DNA of 51,042 bases, taken from positions 1-51,042 of the forward strand of contig DWWH01000030.1 in assembly GCA_019119815.1 (NCBI GenBank), read 5' to 3'. The notes beneath the pieces were generated by a model. It was not told where the DNA came from. It made no database searches and saw only the letters and a list, made by a program, of their open reading frames with translations. Positions 7,634 to 16,763 of this stretch are shown in pieces; position 1 is the stretch's first letter, and the number at the start of each line of letters is the position of its first letter. The translations under genes and the position numbers were made by a program. This stretch comes from Candidatus Eisenbergiella intestinipullorum. GTDB taxonomy: Bacteria > Bacillota > Clostridia > Lachnospirales > Lachnospiraceae.

Positions 7634-8056
7634 TTACCCTTCAATGGCAATGTGTTTATTTTCTTCCACCGCGGGTTTTTCTTCCTTCTTCGGGATGGAT
7701 ACCTTCAGGATGCCGTTTTCAAATTTGGCTTTGATCTCCTCCTGTTTCACATCCTCGCCCACATAGAAGCTTCTGCTACAGGAGCCGGAATAACGTTCCC
7801 GTCTGATGTACTTGCCATCGTTATCCTTCTCATCATTATTCTTATGAGACGAAGCGCTGATGGTAAGATATCCATTCTTCAGCTCTGCCTTGATATCTTC
7901 CTTTTCAAATCCAGGCATATCCATATCCAGCTCGTAGCTGTTATCGGTTTCCTTCACATCCGTTTTCATCAGACCTGTGGAACGGTTTCCTCTGAACGGA
8001 AAATCCATCATCCAATCGTCAAATAAATCTTCTCCAAAAATGCTGGGCAGTAACAT
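7634..8056 (-). CDS. Hsp20/alpha-crystallin small heat-shock protein
   Basis: This 140-residue protein has a short N-terminus (LLPSIFGEDLFDDWMMDFPF), then MKTDVKE, YELDMDMPGFEKEDIKAEL, NGYLTISAS, a hydrophilic loop rich in Asn, Asp and Lys, RRERYSGSCSRSFYVGE, and KFENGILKVSIPKK before an IAIEG tail. The first gene of a two-gene minus-strand heat-shock operon, it has ribosome site AAGGAGAG and a leader of about 120 bases after the CIRCE promoter. Cytoplasmic ATP-independent chaperone function is expected. Confidence 0.95.
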   Translation of the reverse strand: MLLPSIFGEDLFDDWMMDFPFRGNRSTGLMKTDVKETDNSYELDMDMPGFEKEDIKAELKNGYLTISASSHKNNDEKDNDGKYIRRERYSGSCSRSFYVGEDVKQEEIKAKFENGILKVSIPKKEEKPAVEENKHIAIEG

Positions 8057-8184
8057 AAGTCATCTCTCCTTTTTATATGAATCTGTTGTTGTTTGTTTTT
8101 TGCGGAACTCCGGTGCCGGTACGGTTTTGAGGAACCTCTTTCAGGTTTCCTTTCTTCTGTACCCCTTTCCTTTGTTCTAGCTGT

Positions 8185-8258
8185 AATATAACACTTATTA
8201 TTAGCACTGTCAATAGGTGAGTGCTAATTATTTTGTGAAAAAATTGTGAACGTGTGAA
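8185..8258 (-). promoter_or_regulatory. Second heat-shock promoter with CIRCE operator
   Basis: CIRCE here is TTAGCACTG (8201-8209), nine bases, GAGTGCTAA (8219-8227). On the minus strand TTGACA (8213-8208), 17 bases and TATATT (8190-8185) form the promoter. Paired GTGAA boxes (8246-8250 and 8254-8258, TTCAC on the minus strand) have the same three-base spacing as at the first promoter. About 95 bases are similar between the two promoters. Confidence 0.9.
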
Positions 8259-8320
8259 ATGCGTAACTGCTATGTGAGCCATGCGTGTTCCGCCGCCTCC
8301 CGGCAGCGTCTGAAAACAGA

Positions 8321-8370
8321 AAAGGGTTCCCGCGCCGGATGATACTGGACCATCCGTGCGGGAACCCTTT
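8321..8370 (-). terminator. Long hairpin terminator of the NSS transporter
   Basis: Perfect 13-base arms (AAAGGGTTCCCGC and its complement) enclose an inner stem GGATG/CATCC. On the minus strand it is followed by TTTTCTGTTTTC, about 55 bases after the transporter stop. Confidence 0.8.
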
Positions 8371-8423
8371 GTGCCGTCGTAAAGATTTATTTTCTGAAAA
8401 AACAGATCTGTGTGCCTGTGCGC

Positions 8424-9797
8424 CTATGAACCGAACTTCTGAATATAACTCATGACCAGAATGAACAGGACGATCAGAGGCAGGATCCAGGTGACGTACC
8501 AGCGCGCCCATTTGGGGAATTTCAGGCCGTTTCCCGCATCCGCCTCCTGGATGAAGTTTTTCCAGCCCCACCCGTAGCGGTTCGTGCAGAAGAGCAGGTA
8601 TCCCACGCTTCCCAGAGGCAGCAGGTTGTTGGAAACGATAAAGTCCTCCAGATCCTGGATCGTGGTTCCCGCTCCCAGCGGAGCAAAGCCGCTCAGCACG
8701 TTGAAGCCGAATACACAGGGAAGGGAAAGGATCAGAATCGCCGCCAGGTTGACGAGGGTGGATTTTTTTCTCGTCCAGCCGAACAGGTCGATGCCGAAGC
8801 TGATGATATTTTCAAATACGGCGATGACGGTGGACAGGGCGGCGAAGCTCATGAACAGGAAGAAGAGCGCGCCGAAAATCCGTCCTCCGGCCATCTGGTT
8901 GAAGATGTTGGGCAGGGTGACAAACACCAGTCCGGGACCTTCGCCGGGATTGACATCAAAGGCAAAGCAGGCGGGGAAGATCACCAGTCCGGACATCAGG
9001 GCTACCGTAGTATCCAGACAGCAGATGCGCACGGATTCTCCGGTCAGGGCATGGTCTCTGGAAATGTAGCTTCCGAAGATGGCCATGGCGCCGATGCCCA
9101 GACTCAGCGTGAAGAAGGACTGTCCCATGGCGGCGTATACCACCTCAAACCAGCCGTATTCCTGAATCTTTCCGAAGTCGGGTACCAGATAGAAGCGGAT
9201 GCCTTCTCCTGCGCCGGGCAGCGTGACGCTGCGGATGCACAGCAGGATGAGGATGAAAAACAGGGCTGCCATCATGACTTTGGTGATGCGTTCCACACCG
9301 TTCTGCAGGCCCATGCCGCAGATGGCGAAGCAGACCACAACCACCACGACCATCCAGAAGAGCATGGGGCCGGGCTGGGCCAGCATGCTGTTAAAGACGC
9401 CGCCCACCTCATCGGGCGTCAGTCCGGAGAATTCTCCACGCAGCATCTTTATAATGTAGGCGAGCATCCAGCCGCCGACGGTGGTGTAGAACATCATGAG
9501 CAGATAGTTGCCCGCCATGGCAGGATAGGAAAGCAGATGCCATTTTGTATTTTTCGGCTCCAGCACATGGAAGCTTCTTGCCGCGGACCTGCGGCTGGCA
9601 CGGCCAACGGAAAACTCCATGACCATGATGGGAAGGCCCAGAATGACGAGCGAGATCAGATAGATGACCACGAAGGCCGCGCCTCCGTATTTTCCCGTAA
9701 TATAGGGAAAGCGCCACACGTTTCCGAGTCCGATGGCGCAGCCGGCTGAAATCAGGATGAAGCCCAGCCGGGATGAAAAGCTTTCTCTTTTTTCCAT
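8424..9797 (-). CDS. Neurotransmitter:sodium symporter (NSS) family transporter
   Basis: The start at 9797 (AAGGGGG upstream) gives 457 residues; an ATG at 9845 would add a non-homologous leader. The family signature is clear: SRLGFILISAGCAIGLGNVWRFPYITGKYGGAAFVVIY, the TM1 region that binds sodium and substrate in LeuT-like proteins, then about eleven further hydrophobic segments including FFTLSLGIGAMAIFGSYIS. Bacterial members import amino acids (for example Tyr or Trp) with sodium. The substrate cannot be read from the sequence. It is a single gene with its own terminator. Confidence 0.93.
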   Translation of the reverse strand: MEKRESFSSRLGFILISAGCAIGLGNVWRFPYITGKYGGAAFVVIYLISLVILGLPIMVMEFSVGRASRRSAARSFHVLEPKNTKWHLLSYPAMAGNYLLMMFYTTVGGWMLAYIIKMLRGEFSGLTPDEVGGVFNSMLAQPGPMLFWMVVVVVVCFAICGMGLQNGVERITKVMMAALFFILILLCIRSVTLPGAGEGIRFYLVPDFGKIQEYGWFEVVYAAMGQSFFTLSLGIGAMAIFGSYISRDHALTGESVRICCLDTTVALMSGLVIFPACFAFDVNPGEGPGLVFVTLPNIFNQMAGGRIFGALFFLFMSFAALSTVIAVFENIISFGIDLFGWTRKKSTLVNLAAILILSLPCVFGFNVLSGFAPLGAGTTIQDLEDFIVSNNLLPLGSVGYLLFCTNRYGWGWKNFIQEADAGNGLKFPKWARWYVTWILPLIVLFILVMSYIQKFGS

Positions 9798-9855
9798 TGG
9801 AATCAGTCCCCCTTTTGACAATTTCGGACGGCATATGCCGCCCATCTGTGTTCAG

Positions 9856-9882
9856 TTTATAGAAGTTGCGGGGATAAGTCAA
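9856..9882 (-). promoter_or_regulatory. Possible promoter of the NSS transporter
   Basis: On the minus strand TTGACT (9882-9877) and TATAAA (9861-9856) are separated by 15 bases, shorter than ideal. Confidence 0.4.
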
Positions 9883-9906
9883 TACGGGGAATGAATTTTG
9901 AAACCC

Positions 9907-9935
9907 TTGAGAAAGCACCCCCCTTGTGTTAAGAT
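9907..9935 (+). promoter_or_regulatory. Promoter of the nuclease-ABC transporter operon
   Basis: TTGAGA (9907-9912), 17 bases and TAAGAT (9930-9935) lie about 75 bases before the first gene of the operon. Confidence 0.55.
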
Positions 9936-10011
9936 TATCAAATGAGGATAAGCCCCGCCGGCAGAGGGAAAAAGCACTATCGGCCAGGCTGGAAAGGGGC
10001 ATGGTCCGGGA

Positions 10012-10494
10012 ATGGAGATTTATTTTTTTATGGAAGGATTAGAGACGGCATGGCCCGTTCTTCTGACCACAGTTGGCGTGCTTCTTCTGGCTGCAGGGGC
10101 ATTTTTTACGGTCAGATTTTTCAGAAGCCGCAGCAGGCGGTCGGAAATGGACGATATGGAAGGCCATGAGTTTGAATATTTCTGCGCGGATCTGCTGCGG
10201 GATAATGGATTTACGGATGTGGAGGTGACGAGGGGGAGCGGAGATTACGGTGTGGATATTCTGGCGGAGCGGGACGGCGTCACCTATGCGGTGCAGTGCA
10301 AATGCCATACGGATCCGGTCGGCATCAGGGCCGTGCAGGAGGTCTATGCGGGCCGGGACTATTATGACAGGATGGTGGGAGCGGTCATGACCAACCAGTA
10401 TTTCACATCTGCGGCCGTGCGAGCGGCCGAAAAGCTGAAGATTCTTTTATGGGACAGGGGATATGTGGAGGCAATGATGGAAGAGAAGGAGTGA
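10012..10494 (+). CDS. Membrane-anchored Mrr-like PD-(D/E)XK nuclease domain protein
   Basis: This 160-residue protein has one transmembrane helix (about residues 14-36, WPVLLTTVGVLLLAAGAFF), a basic stop-transfer segment (RSRSRRSE) and a restriction-endonuclease-like domain. The catalytic pattern is readable: E-x-F-C-A-D-L-L-R-D-N-G-F, GSGDYGVDIL, then AVQCK, the D...QxK core of the Mrr_cat family. Members cleave DNA; several are membrane-tethered with unknown roles. It lies only 6 bases before the ABC ATPase, whose ribosome site (AAGGAG) overlaps its end, so the two are translationally linked. Confidence 0.85.
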   Translation: MEIYFFMEGLETAWPVLLTTVGVLLLAAGAFFTVRFFRSRSRRSEMDDMEGHEFEYFCADLLRDNGFTDVEVTRGSGDYGVDILAERDGVTYAVQCKCHTDPVGIRAVQEVYAGRDYYDRMVGAVMTNQYFTSAAVRAAEKLKILLWDRGYVEAMMEEKE

Positions 10495-10500
10495 CTGCGC

Positions 10501-11202
10501 ATGGCCTTTGTGGAATTTAAGAACGTAAAAAAAATCTACCATATGGGAGAGGTGGATATTGAAGCGCTGCGGGACGTGAATTTTGAGATTGAGGAAGGGG
10601 AATTCTGCGTGATCGTCGGTGCGTCCGGCGCGGGAAAGACCACGATCCTGAATATCCTTGGCGGGATGGACACTCTGTCGGAGGGCAGCGTGGTTCTGGA
10701 CGGAAAGGAGATCTCTTCCTACAGTCAGAAGCAGCTTACCACATACCGCCGGTATGACATCGGCTTTGTCTTCCAGTTTTACAATCTGATCCAGAATCTG
10801 ACGGCGCTGGAAAATGTGGAGCTGGCTTCCCAGATCTCAAAAAATCCGCTGGATGCGGCGGAGACGCTGAAAAAGGTGGGGCTGGGGGACCGGATCGGGA
10901 ATTTTCCGGCTCAGCTTTCCGGAGGGGAGCAGCAGCGGGTGGCGATTGCCAGGGCGCTCGCCAAGAATCCCAAGCTGCTTCTGTGCGACGAGCCTACGGG
11001 AGCGCTGGATTACAATACCGGAAAGGCGGTCCTTAAGCTTTTGCAGGATACCTGCAGGAGTACGGGGATGACGGTTGTGGTGATCACGCACAATCAGGCG
11101 CTTACCGCCATGGCGGACCGGATCATCCGGGTCAAAAACGGCACGGTGCAGAGCATGGAGATCAATGAAAATATCATCCCGGTGGAAGAGATCGAGTGGT
11201 AA
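10501..11202 (+). CDS. ABC transporter ATP-binding protein, MacB/LolD type
   Basis: This 233-residue ATPase has Walker [10 protein letters not shown]-loop FVFQFYNLI, signature [15 protein letters not shown], Walker [13 protein letters not shown] and the switch His in VVVITHN. The type is that of MacB, LolD or FtsE, which drive FtsX-fold permeases that move substrates out of, or transmit force across, the membrane instead of importing. Its permease partner is the next gene, 115 bases downstream. A MarR regulator ends the operon. Confidence 0.95.
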   Translation: MAFVEFKNVKKIYHMGEVDIEALRDVNFEIEEGEFCVIVGASGAGKTTILNILGGMDTLSEGSVVLDGKEISSYSQKQLTTYRRYDIGFVFQFYNLIQNLTALENVELASQISKNPLDAAETLKKVGLGDRIGNFPAQLSGGEQQRVAIARALAKNPKLLLCDEPTGALDYNTGKAVLKLLQDTCRSTGMTVVVITHNQALTAMADRIIRVKNGTVQSMEINENIIPVEEIEW

Positions 11203-11317
11203 GGGGCGCATACGGGACAGCAGATGAGATCGCATTTGTGACTTTTCTTTGCCCCGGTCGCGGCAAAGCGAAACTTTTGCAAGGCTTCGTTTTGTCATGC
11301 TCCGGAATGGAGACGGC

Positions 11318-14300
11318 ATGAAATCTACCATAATGAAAACGACAGTGAGGGAGATTCGGGAGAGTCTGGGGAGATACATGGCGATCCTTGCCATTGTGGC
11401 GCTGGGGGTCGGACTGTATGTGGGGCTGACGGTGACGAAGCCGGATATGCTGGCGGCAGGAGAAAACTATCTTGAGGAAAATAAGCTGTATGATCTGCAG
11501 CTGATTTCCACGATCGGCTATGACGATGAGGCAGTGGAGAGGCTCAATGCGCAGGAGGGAGTGGAAATCGCCGAAGGGGAGGTCTATACGGATTTTCTGG
11601 CGGTGGATGAAACCGGGGAGGAAAGTGTGCTGCGCGCCCACTCCATGCTGTGGAAGCAGAATCAGGCTGTGGTAACGGCCGGAAGGAAGCCGACGGCAGG
11701 AAATGAATGTATGGTGGATGCGCAGGCCTATGGGAAGGACGCGCTGGGAACGGTCATCCGGGTATCGGAAAACAATGAAGAAGACACGGCGGAGCTGTTC
11801 CGGTATACGGAATATACCGTTGTGGGACTGTGCAATTCCTCCTATTATATTAATTATGAAAGGGGAACGACATCCCTGGGAAGCGGCAGGCTGAAGGGAT
11901 TTATCTATATTCCGAAGGATGGCTTTGACACCGATTATTATACGGATATTTATGTGCGGCTTGCGGATCGGTACGAACTGTACAGCGACGAATACGATGA
12001 GGCGGTGGATGCCGCCGTGGACTGGGCGGAGCCTCTGGGAGAGGAGCTGGCGCAGGAGCGTTATCTCGCTCTGAAAGAGGATGCGGAGTGGCAGATCGAG
12101 GACGGAGAGAGGGAGCTTTCCGAAAAACGGGCGGAAGCGGAGAAGGAATTTGCAGATGCCAGGCAGGAGCTTCTGGATGCGGAAGAAGAGATCGCAGACG
12201 GCCAGCAGGAGATTGATGACGGCTGGTCAGAGCTTGCGGATGCCAGGCAGGAGATCGAGGAAAACCGGGGCACTCTGGCGGATTCCAAAGAAGAGCTTGC
12301 CGACGGGCAGACACAGATCGCAGACGGAACGGCGGAGCTTGCTGATCAGAGGACCGCGGCGGAGGATCTGGACGATGAGGATGAACGGAAAAATCTGGAG
12401 GCGGGCCTGAACCTGGCGGAGGCCCAGCTGAAGGGAAACGAGGCACAGATAGAAGCGGGGATTGGCCTTGCCGATATGGGACAGGCTCAGATCGATTACG
12501 GAGAGGAGCAGATCGCCCGGAATGAGGAGCGGCTGAGAGAGGCAGAAGAGGAACTTGAAGACGCCAGAAAAGAAGTTGCCGACGGCTGGGAAGAATATGA
12601 AGAGAACCGGCAGGATTTCGAGGAACAGATGGCGGAGGCGGAAGAGGAGCTTGCGGATGCCAGGAAGGAACTTGCTGATCTGGAGGAGCCGGATACCTAT
12701 GTTCTCACGAGAGAGGAAAATATAGGATATGCCTGTTATGAAAGTGATTCCAGCATCATCGAAGGAATAGCGGGTGTCTTTCCCGTATTCTTTTTCCTGG
12801 TGGCTGCTCTGGTCTGTATGACTACCATGGCACGCATGGTGGAGGAACAGAGAACGCAGATCGGCGTGCTGAAGGCGCTGGGATATGGAAAAGGACGGAT
12901 CATGGGAAAATACCTGTTCTATTCCGGAAGCGCCGCTCTGATCGGCTGTCTGATCGGCTTCTTTATGGGATCCTGGCTGTTTCCTACGGTGATCTGGTCC
13001 GCTTACGGCATTATGTATCAGCTGGGGGATTTTGTGATCCTGCTGGACTGGAGGCTCGGTGCAGTTTCCCTTGCGGTATCCATTCTGTGCTCCATGGGGA
13101 CCACCTTTGCCACCTGCCGCTATGAACTGACGGAGGTAGCCGCCCAGCTCATGCGGCCGAAGGCTCCGAAGAGCGGAAAACGCATTTTCCTGGAACGGCT
13201 TCCTTTTCTCTGGAACCATCTTTCTTTTCTGGTCAAAGTATCAGCGAGAAACATTTTTCGCTACAAGCAGCGGTTTTTCATGATGGTATTCGGGATCGGC
13301 GGCTGTACGGCTCTGCTGCTGACGGGATTTGGGATCAAGGATTCCATCAGCAGCATCATCGACGATCAGTATGGAGAGATCCAGCTCAATGATCTGAGCG
13401 TGACCTTCAGCGATCCTTATGCACAGAAGGACCGGACGGAGTATGAGAAGATCATGGAGCAGACCGCTGAAGAATATGCAGTTTCCTTTGAGGAGAGCGC
13501 TGATCTGATCTGCAACGGACTGTCCGAATCCGTCACTCTGGTCGTGCCGGAGAAAACAGAGAAGATGGGAGCCTATCTGGATCTTCATACGGAAGAAGGG
13601 GAGCCCGTTGCCTGGCCGTCCGGAGGTGAGGCGGTGCTTACTGCCAAGCTGGCGGAGAAATGCGGCCTCAGGCCGGGAGACGAAGCGGTCCTCAGGGATG
13701 AAGACGGGGTCAGTCTGACGGTTACGGTTTCCGGGATCAGTGAAAATTATATTTATAACTATGCCTACCTTTCTCCGGAAACCTGGAAAGAACAGACCGG
13801 ACAGGATCCGGAGTATCAGACCGCCTATGTAAACGTGAAGGAGGGACAGGACATCCATGAGGCTTCCGCCGCCATCATGAACTGTGACGGCGTTGCCAGC
13901 GTGACTGCCTATGAGGATATGCGGACCCGTTTCGGCAGCATGATGGAGAGCCTGGACTATGTGGTGCTGGTGATCATTGTCTGTGCAGGAGCGCTGGCCT
14001 TTATCGTTCTGTATAACCTGACCAACATCAACATCACAGAACGGCTTCGGGAGATCGCCACCATCAAGGTGCTGGGCTTTTACCGCAATGAGACGGCCGG
14101 CTACGTGTTCCGGGAGAACCTGATCCTGACAGGGCTGGGCGCTCTGGCTGGACTGGTCATGGGAAAATATCTGCACAGCTTTGTCATGGCCCAGATCGAT
14201 ATTGATATGATCACCTTTGATGTGCATATCGCGCCGTTAAGCGTTCTTTACAGCATTGTGCTGACCTTTGTGTTTGCGGTATTTGTCTGCGGAGTGATGA

Positions 14301-14353
14301 ACCGGAAGCTGGACGCCATCAATATGGCGGAATCCATGAAATCCATTGAGTAA
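11318..14353 (+). CDS. Large FtsX-like ABC permease with long extracytoplasmic coiled coil
   Basis: ATG 11318 with GGAG upstream gives 1011 residues; earlier ATGs would add a basic leader. The order is TM1 (MAILAIVALGVGLYVGL), a MacB-like periplasmic-type domain (to about 250), a charged coiled coil (about 253-457) with repeated A-D-x-x-x-E-L and A-D-G units, an FtsX block of three helices from about 483, a second extracytoplasmic domain, and a final FtsX block (YVVLVIIVCAGALAF; MNRKLDAINMAESMKSIE end). The architecture is frequent in Clostridia and may reach through the wall. Substrate unknown; peptide efflux or envelope sensing are possibilities. Confidence 0.9.
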   Translation: MKSTIMKTTVREIRESLGRYMAILAIVALGVGLYVGLTVTKPDMLAAGENYLEENKLYDLQLISTIGYDDEAVERLNAQEGVEIAEGEVYTDFLAVDETGEESVLRAHSMLWKQNQAVVTAGRKPTAGNECMVDAQAYGKDALGTVIRVSENNEEDTAELFRYTEYTVVGLCNSSYYINYERGTTSLGSGRLKGFIYIPKDGFDTDYYTDIYVRLADRYELYSDEYDEAVDAAVDWAEPLGEELAQERYLALKEDAEWQIEDGERELSEKRAEAEKEFADARQELLDAEEEIADGQQEIDDGWSELADARQEIEENRGTLADSKEELADGQTQIADGTAELADQRTAAEDLDDEDERKNLEAGLNLAEAQLKGNEAQIEAGIGLADMGQAQIDYGEEQIARNEERLREAEEELEDARKEVADGWEEYEENRQDFEEQMAEAEEELADARKELADLEEPDTYVLTREENIGYACYESDSSIIEGIAGVFPVFFFLVAALVCMTTMARMVEEQRTQIGVLKALGYGKGRIMGKYLFYSGSAALIGCLIGFFMGSWLFPTVIWSAYGIMYQLGDFVILLDWRLGAVSLAVSILCSMGTTFATCRYELTEVAAQLMRPKAPKSGKRIFLERLPFLWNHLSFLVKVSARNIFRYKQRFFMMVFGIGGCTALLLTGFGIKDSISSIIDDQYGEIQLNDLSVTFSDPYAQKDRTEYEKIMEQTAEEYAVSFEESADLICNGLSESVTLVVPEKTEKMGAYLDLHTEEGEPVAWPSGGEAVLTAKLAEKCGLRPGDEAVLRDEDGVSLTVTVSGISENYIYNYAYLSPETWKEQTGQDPEYQTAYVNVKEGQDIHEASAAIMNCDGVASVTAYEDMRTRFGSMMESLDYVVLVIIVCAGALAFIVLYNLTNINITERLREIATIKVLGFYRNETAGYVFRENLILTGLGALAGLVMGKYLHSFVMAQIDIDMITFDVHIAPLSVLYSIVLTFVFAVFVCGVMNRKLDAINMAESMKSIE

Positions 14354-14367
14354 AAGGAGGATGCGGA

Positions 14368-14808
14368 ATGGATATTAATGAAACGCTGAATGAGGTGCTG
14401 GTAAAACTGTTCCGCGATATTAATACCATCGAGGAAAGGGCGATCCGCACAGAAGAGTACCGGGATGTGACGGCCAACGACATGCACGTGATCGAGGCAA
14501 TCGGTACGGGAGCGCCCAAAAATATGACCACTGTGGCAAAGCTTTTATCCGTCACCACCGGAACGCTGACCATTTCCATGAACTCTCTGGTAAAGAAAGG
14601 TTATGTCCAGCGGGTGCGCAGCGAAGAGGACCGGCGCGTGGTGCTGGTATCTCTGACGGAGAAGGGAAAACGGGCCTTCGCCCACCACAAGCAGTTTCAT
14701 GACGCCATGATCCGGGAGGTCCTGAAGGGCCTGGACGGGGAAGAACAGGAGGTTCTGCGCAGAGCCCTTCTGAATCTGATGAATTTTTTTGAAGAAAGAA
14801 AAGGATAG
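14368..14808 (+). CDS. MarR-family transcriptional regulator
   Basis: This 146-residue protein is a winged-helix MarR regulator: N-terminal dimerisation helix (LNEVLVKLFRDINTIEERAI), HTH at LSVTTGTLTISMNSLVKKGYV and the wing RVRSEEDRRVVLVSLTEKGKRA. Ribosome site AAGGAGG lies seven bases before the ATG, 14 bases after the permease stop. As last gene of the nuclease-ABC operon it probably controls that operon; the closest obvious promoter is near 9907, where no clear palindrome was found. Confidence 0.93.
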   Translation: MDINETLNEVLVKLFRDINTIEERAIRTEEYRDVTANDMHVIEAIGTGAPKNMTTVAKLLSVTTGTLTISMNSLVKKGYVQRVRSEEDRRVVLVSLTEKGKRAFAHHKQFHDAMIREVLKGLDGEEQEVLRRALLNLMNFFEERKG

Positions 14809-14869
14809 TGTTCCTGCATGCGGGGAGCAGAAGAATCTGCCGGAGCCGGAAAAAATGGCGGGCCTTTGT

Positions 14870-16690
14870 TCAGCCCTGTTCTTTCAGCCGGTTTTTCAGA
14901 TTCGTAAAATCGGAAGGACCGGTCTGAAGCAGAAAGGTATGGAAGCGAAGGTCGGAATACTGCTCCTGCCACAGCGTCTGCGCCTCTTCCTTCAGGGAGA
15001 GAATTGCAAGATAACTGAGATAATATTTTAAATAAGTGGTTGGTTCACGGCGGATGTAGTCAAAGATGGCATCCGCCGTATTTTGATCGGAAATGCCGAA
15101 AGCGGCGAGCGTCTGATGGACCTCTTCCCGCTCTGCGCCGTAATAGTGGATGGACAGATCCAGCAGACAGTAAAGATTGATCTGCAGGTTCCGTTCCAGT
15201 CCCAGAATGCGGACCAGAAGCTGCTGCGCTTCGGAGGCGCCGCTTTCGGCAAGTACCTGAACCGCATAGTCGTAGGAAAGATTTTCCACATAATAGGCCC
15301 ATCCCTCCACAAAGCCGCTGAAGGAGAGAACGGCGCGTACCGGATTGTCGGTCCTGGAATTCTCATAAAGCCGGCTGTAGACGGTCTGGTACAGATGACC
15401 GGGATAGCCCTCGTGAGCCAGCGTGGTGTACAGTTCCAGCCCGGGTCTGGTGGAGGAGGCGTTCACATAGATCACATTTTCACTCACGTCGTCTATGGGC
15501 GGCGTCAGATAGAAGGCGGGCGAAGTATATGCCTGCAGGCTTTCGGAAACCGTTTTGGCAGTACAGGAAACGGGTGTATCTGAAAGGTCGGAAAGAGATG
15601 GAAAATCCTCCTGCATGCGTCGCTGCAGATCTTCCAGAATATCCTGTGCATCCTCAAAGGGAAAAGCAAACAGAACAGAAGCCTGATCCGGCGTCTGCCC
15701 GGTAAGCTGCCGGTACTCCCCGGACAGAGCGGAAAGCCTCTGCATATCCTCCTGCAGCCGGCCGGAAAGGAGCTGCACGATCTCTTCCGGCGTTCCGGAA
15801 AAACCCGTATTGCGCTTCAGAAGGCAGGTATAATAGACAAGTCCGCCGGGCATCTGCCCGAGCCCGCCCGCATACTGTCCGCTGCCGGAAAGCAGAAAGA
15901 TGGTGTCTGCCAGGGCTTCATAAGCCGGGGCGGCAACGGTTTTCAGCAGACGGTCATTTTCAGAGAGGTATCGTTCCTTCTGCCTGCTGTCCACTTCTCC
16001 TTCTGCGATCAGCCGGTCCAGACGTTCTTCAAACCCGGTCTGCAGAAAATGCTTTCCTTCCTGGAGCAGATCGTCAGACAGGATAGCGTCGCACTGCTCT
16101 ACCACCAGAGCCGCGTCCTCCTCCGTCATGAAAAGCCCGGCGGCAGCTTTTTCTTTTTCATACTGTCCCAGGCCCTCCAGATAGGCTGGGATGCTGTCCA
16201 GGATTTCCAGGTAATCCTCCAGATCGTCTCTGCTGCGGAGGGTATATTCTGACAGAAGGACGGGAAGTTCAATGTGCATGCCGGAGGTAGGAGAGAGGGG
16301 CTCCTCAAAATACTCACACTGCGCCATTGCCAGCTCATTTTCCAGCCAGGGGATCATCAGCTGCCAGGTCCAGGCATCCGGTTCACGTAGCCCCTGCGGA
16401 TCGATTTTCCAGAGCGCGGTGAGCGTATTTTCCATGAGGGCAGCGCCCGCCAGTCTGCTTTCCCTGGAATAGACAGGCAATATGGCAGGATCCGGCGCTT
16501 CCAGATAAGGGGAAGGGTCGGCCAGCGTATAGTGCAGGCTCAGACTGTCTCCGGCCAGAGAGGATGTGAAGAAATGCTCCGTCACCTGTTGGAAACGCCT
16601 GGCATCGCTGTTCAGAAAAAGGTAAAAAAATACGGCGGCAAAGCCGAGAAAAAAGACTGCGGTAAAAAGGCAGGGGAATTTCTTTTTCAA
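14870..16690 (-). CDS. Membrane-anchored DUF885 protein (putative HEGxPGH metallopeptidase-like)
   Basis: This 606-residue protein starts at TTG 16690; no in-frame ATG fits the N-terminus. A signal anchor (LFTAVFFLGFAAVFFYLFL, residues 8-26) precedes a large alpha-helical extracytoplasmic domain. The DUF885 hallmark HEGYPGH lies at H426-H432, followed by FVEGWAYYVENL, which together supply the likely zinc ligands and catalytic Glu. Related proteins are annotated as X-Pro or carboxypeptidase-like, but activity is rarely tested. It is convergent with the MarR gene, 61 bases away, without a clear terminator between. Confidence 0.85.
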   Translation of the reverse strand: MKKKFPCLFTAVFFLGFAAVFFYLFLNSDARRFQQVTEHFFTSSLAGDSLSLHYTLADPSPYLEAPDPAILPVYSRESRLAGAALMENTLTALWKIDPQGLREPDAWTWQLMIPWLENELAMAQCEYFEEPLSPTSGMHIELPVLLSEYTLRSRDDLEDYLEILDSIPAYLEGLGQYEKEKAAAGLFMTEEDAALVVEQCDAILSDDLLQEGKHFLQTGFEERLDRLIAEGEVDSRQKERYLSENDRLLKTVAAPAYEALADTIFLLSGSGQYAGGLGQMPGGLVYYTCLLKRNTGFSGTPEEIVQLLSGRLQEDMQRLSALSGEYRQLTGQTPDQASVLFAFPFEDAQDILEDLQRRMQEDFPSLSDLSDTPVSCTAKTVSESLQAYTSPAFYLTPPIDDVSENVIYVNASSTRPGLELYTTLAHEGYPGHLYQTVYSRLYENSRTDNPVRAVLSFSGFVEGWAYYVENLSYDYAVQVLAESGASEAQQLLVRILGLERNLQINLYCLLDLSIHYYGAEREEVHQTLAAFGISDQNTADAIFDYIRREPTTYLKYYLSYLAILSLKEEAQTLWQEQYSDLRFHTFLLQTGPSDFTNLKNRLKEQG

Positions 16691-16763
16691 TGAGATCGAT
16701 GTCCTGAAGCGCTTTTTAACAGTCTATGAAGAGAACGGAGCGGGAATGACTTGTGATGTGTAG

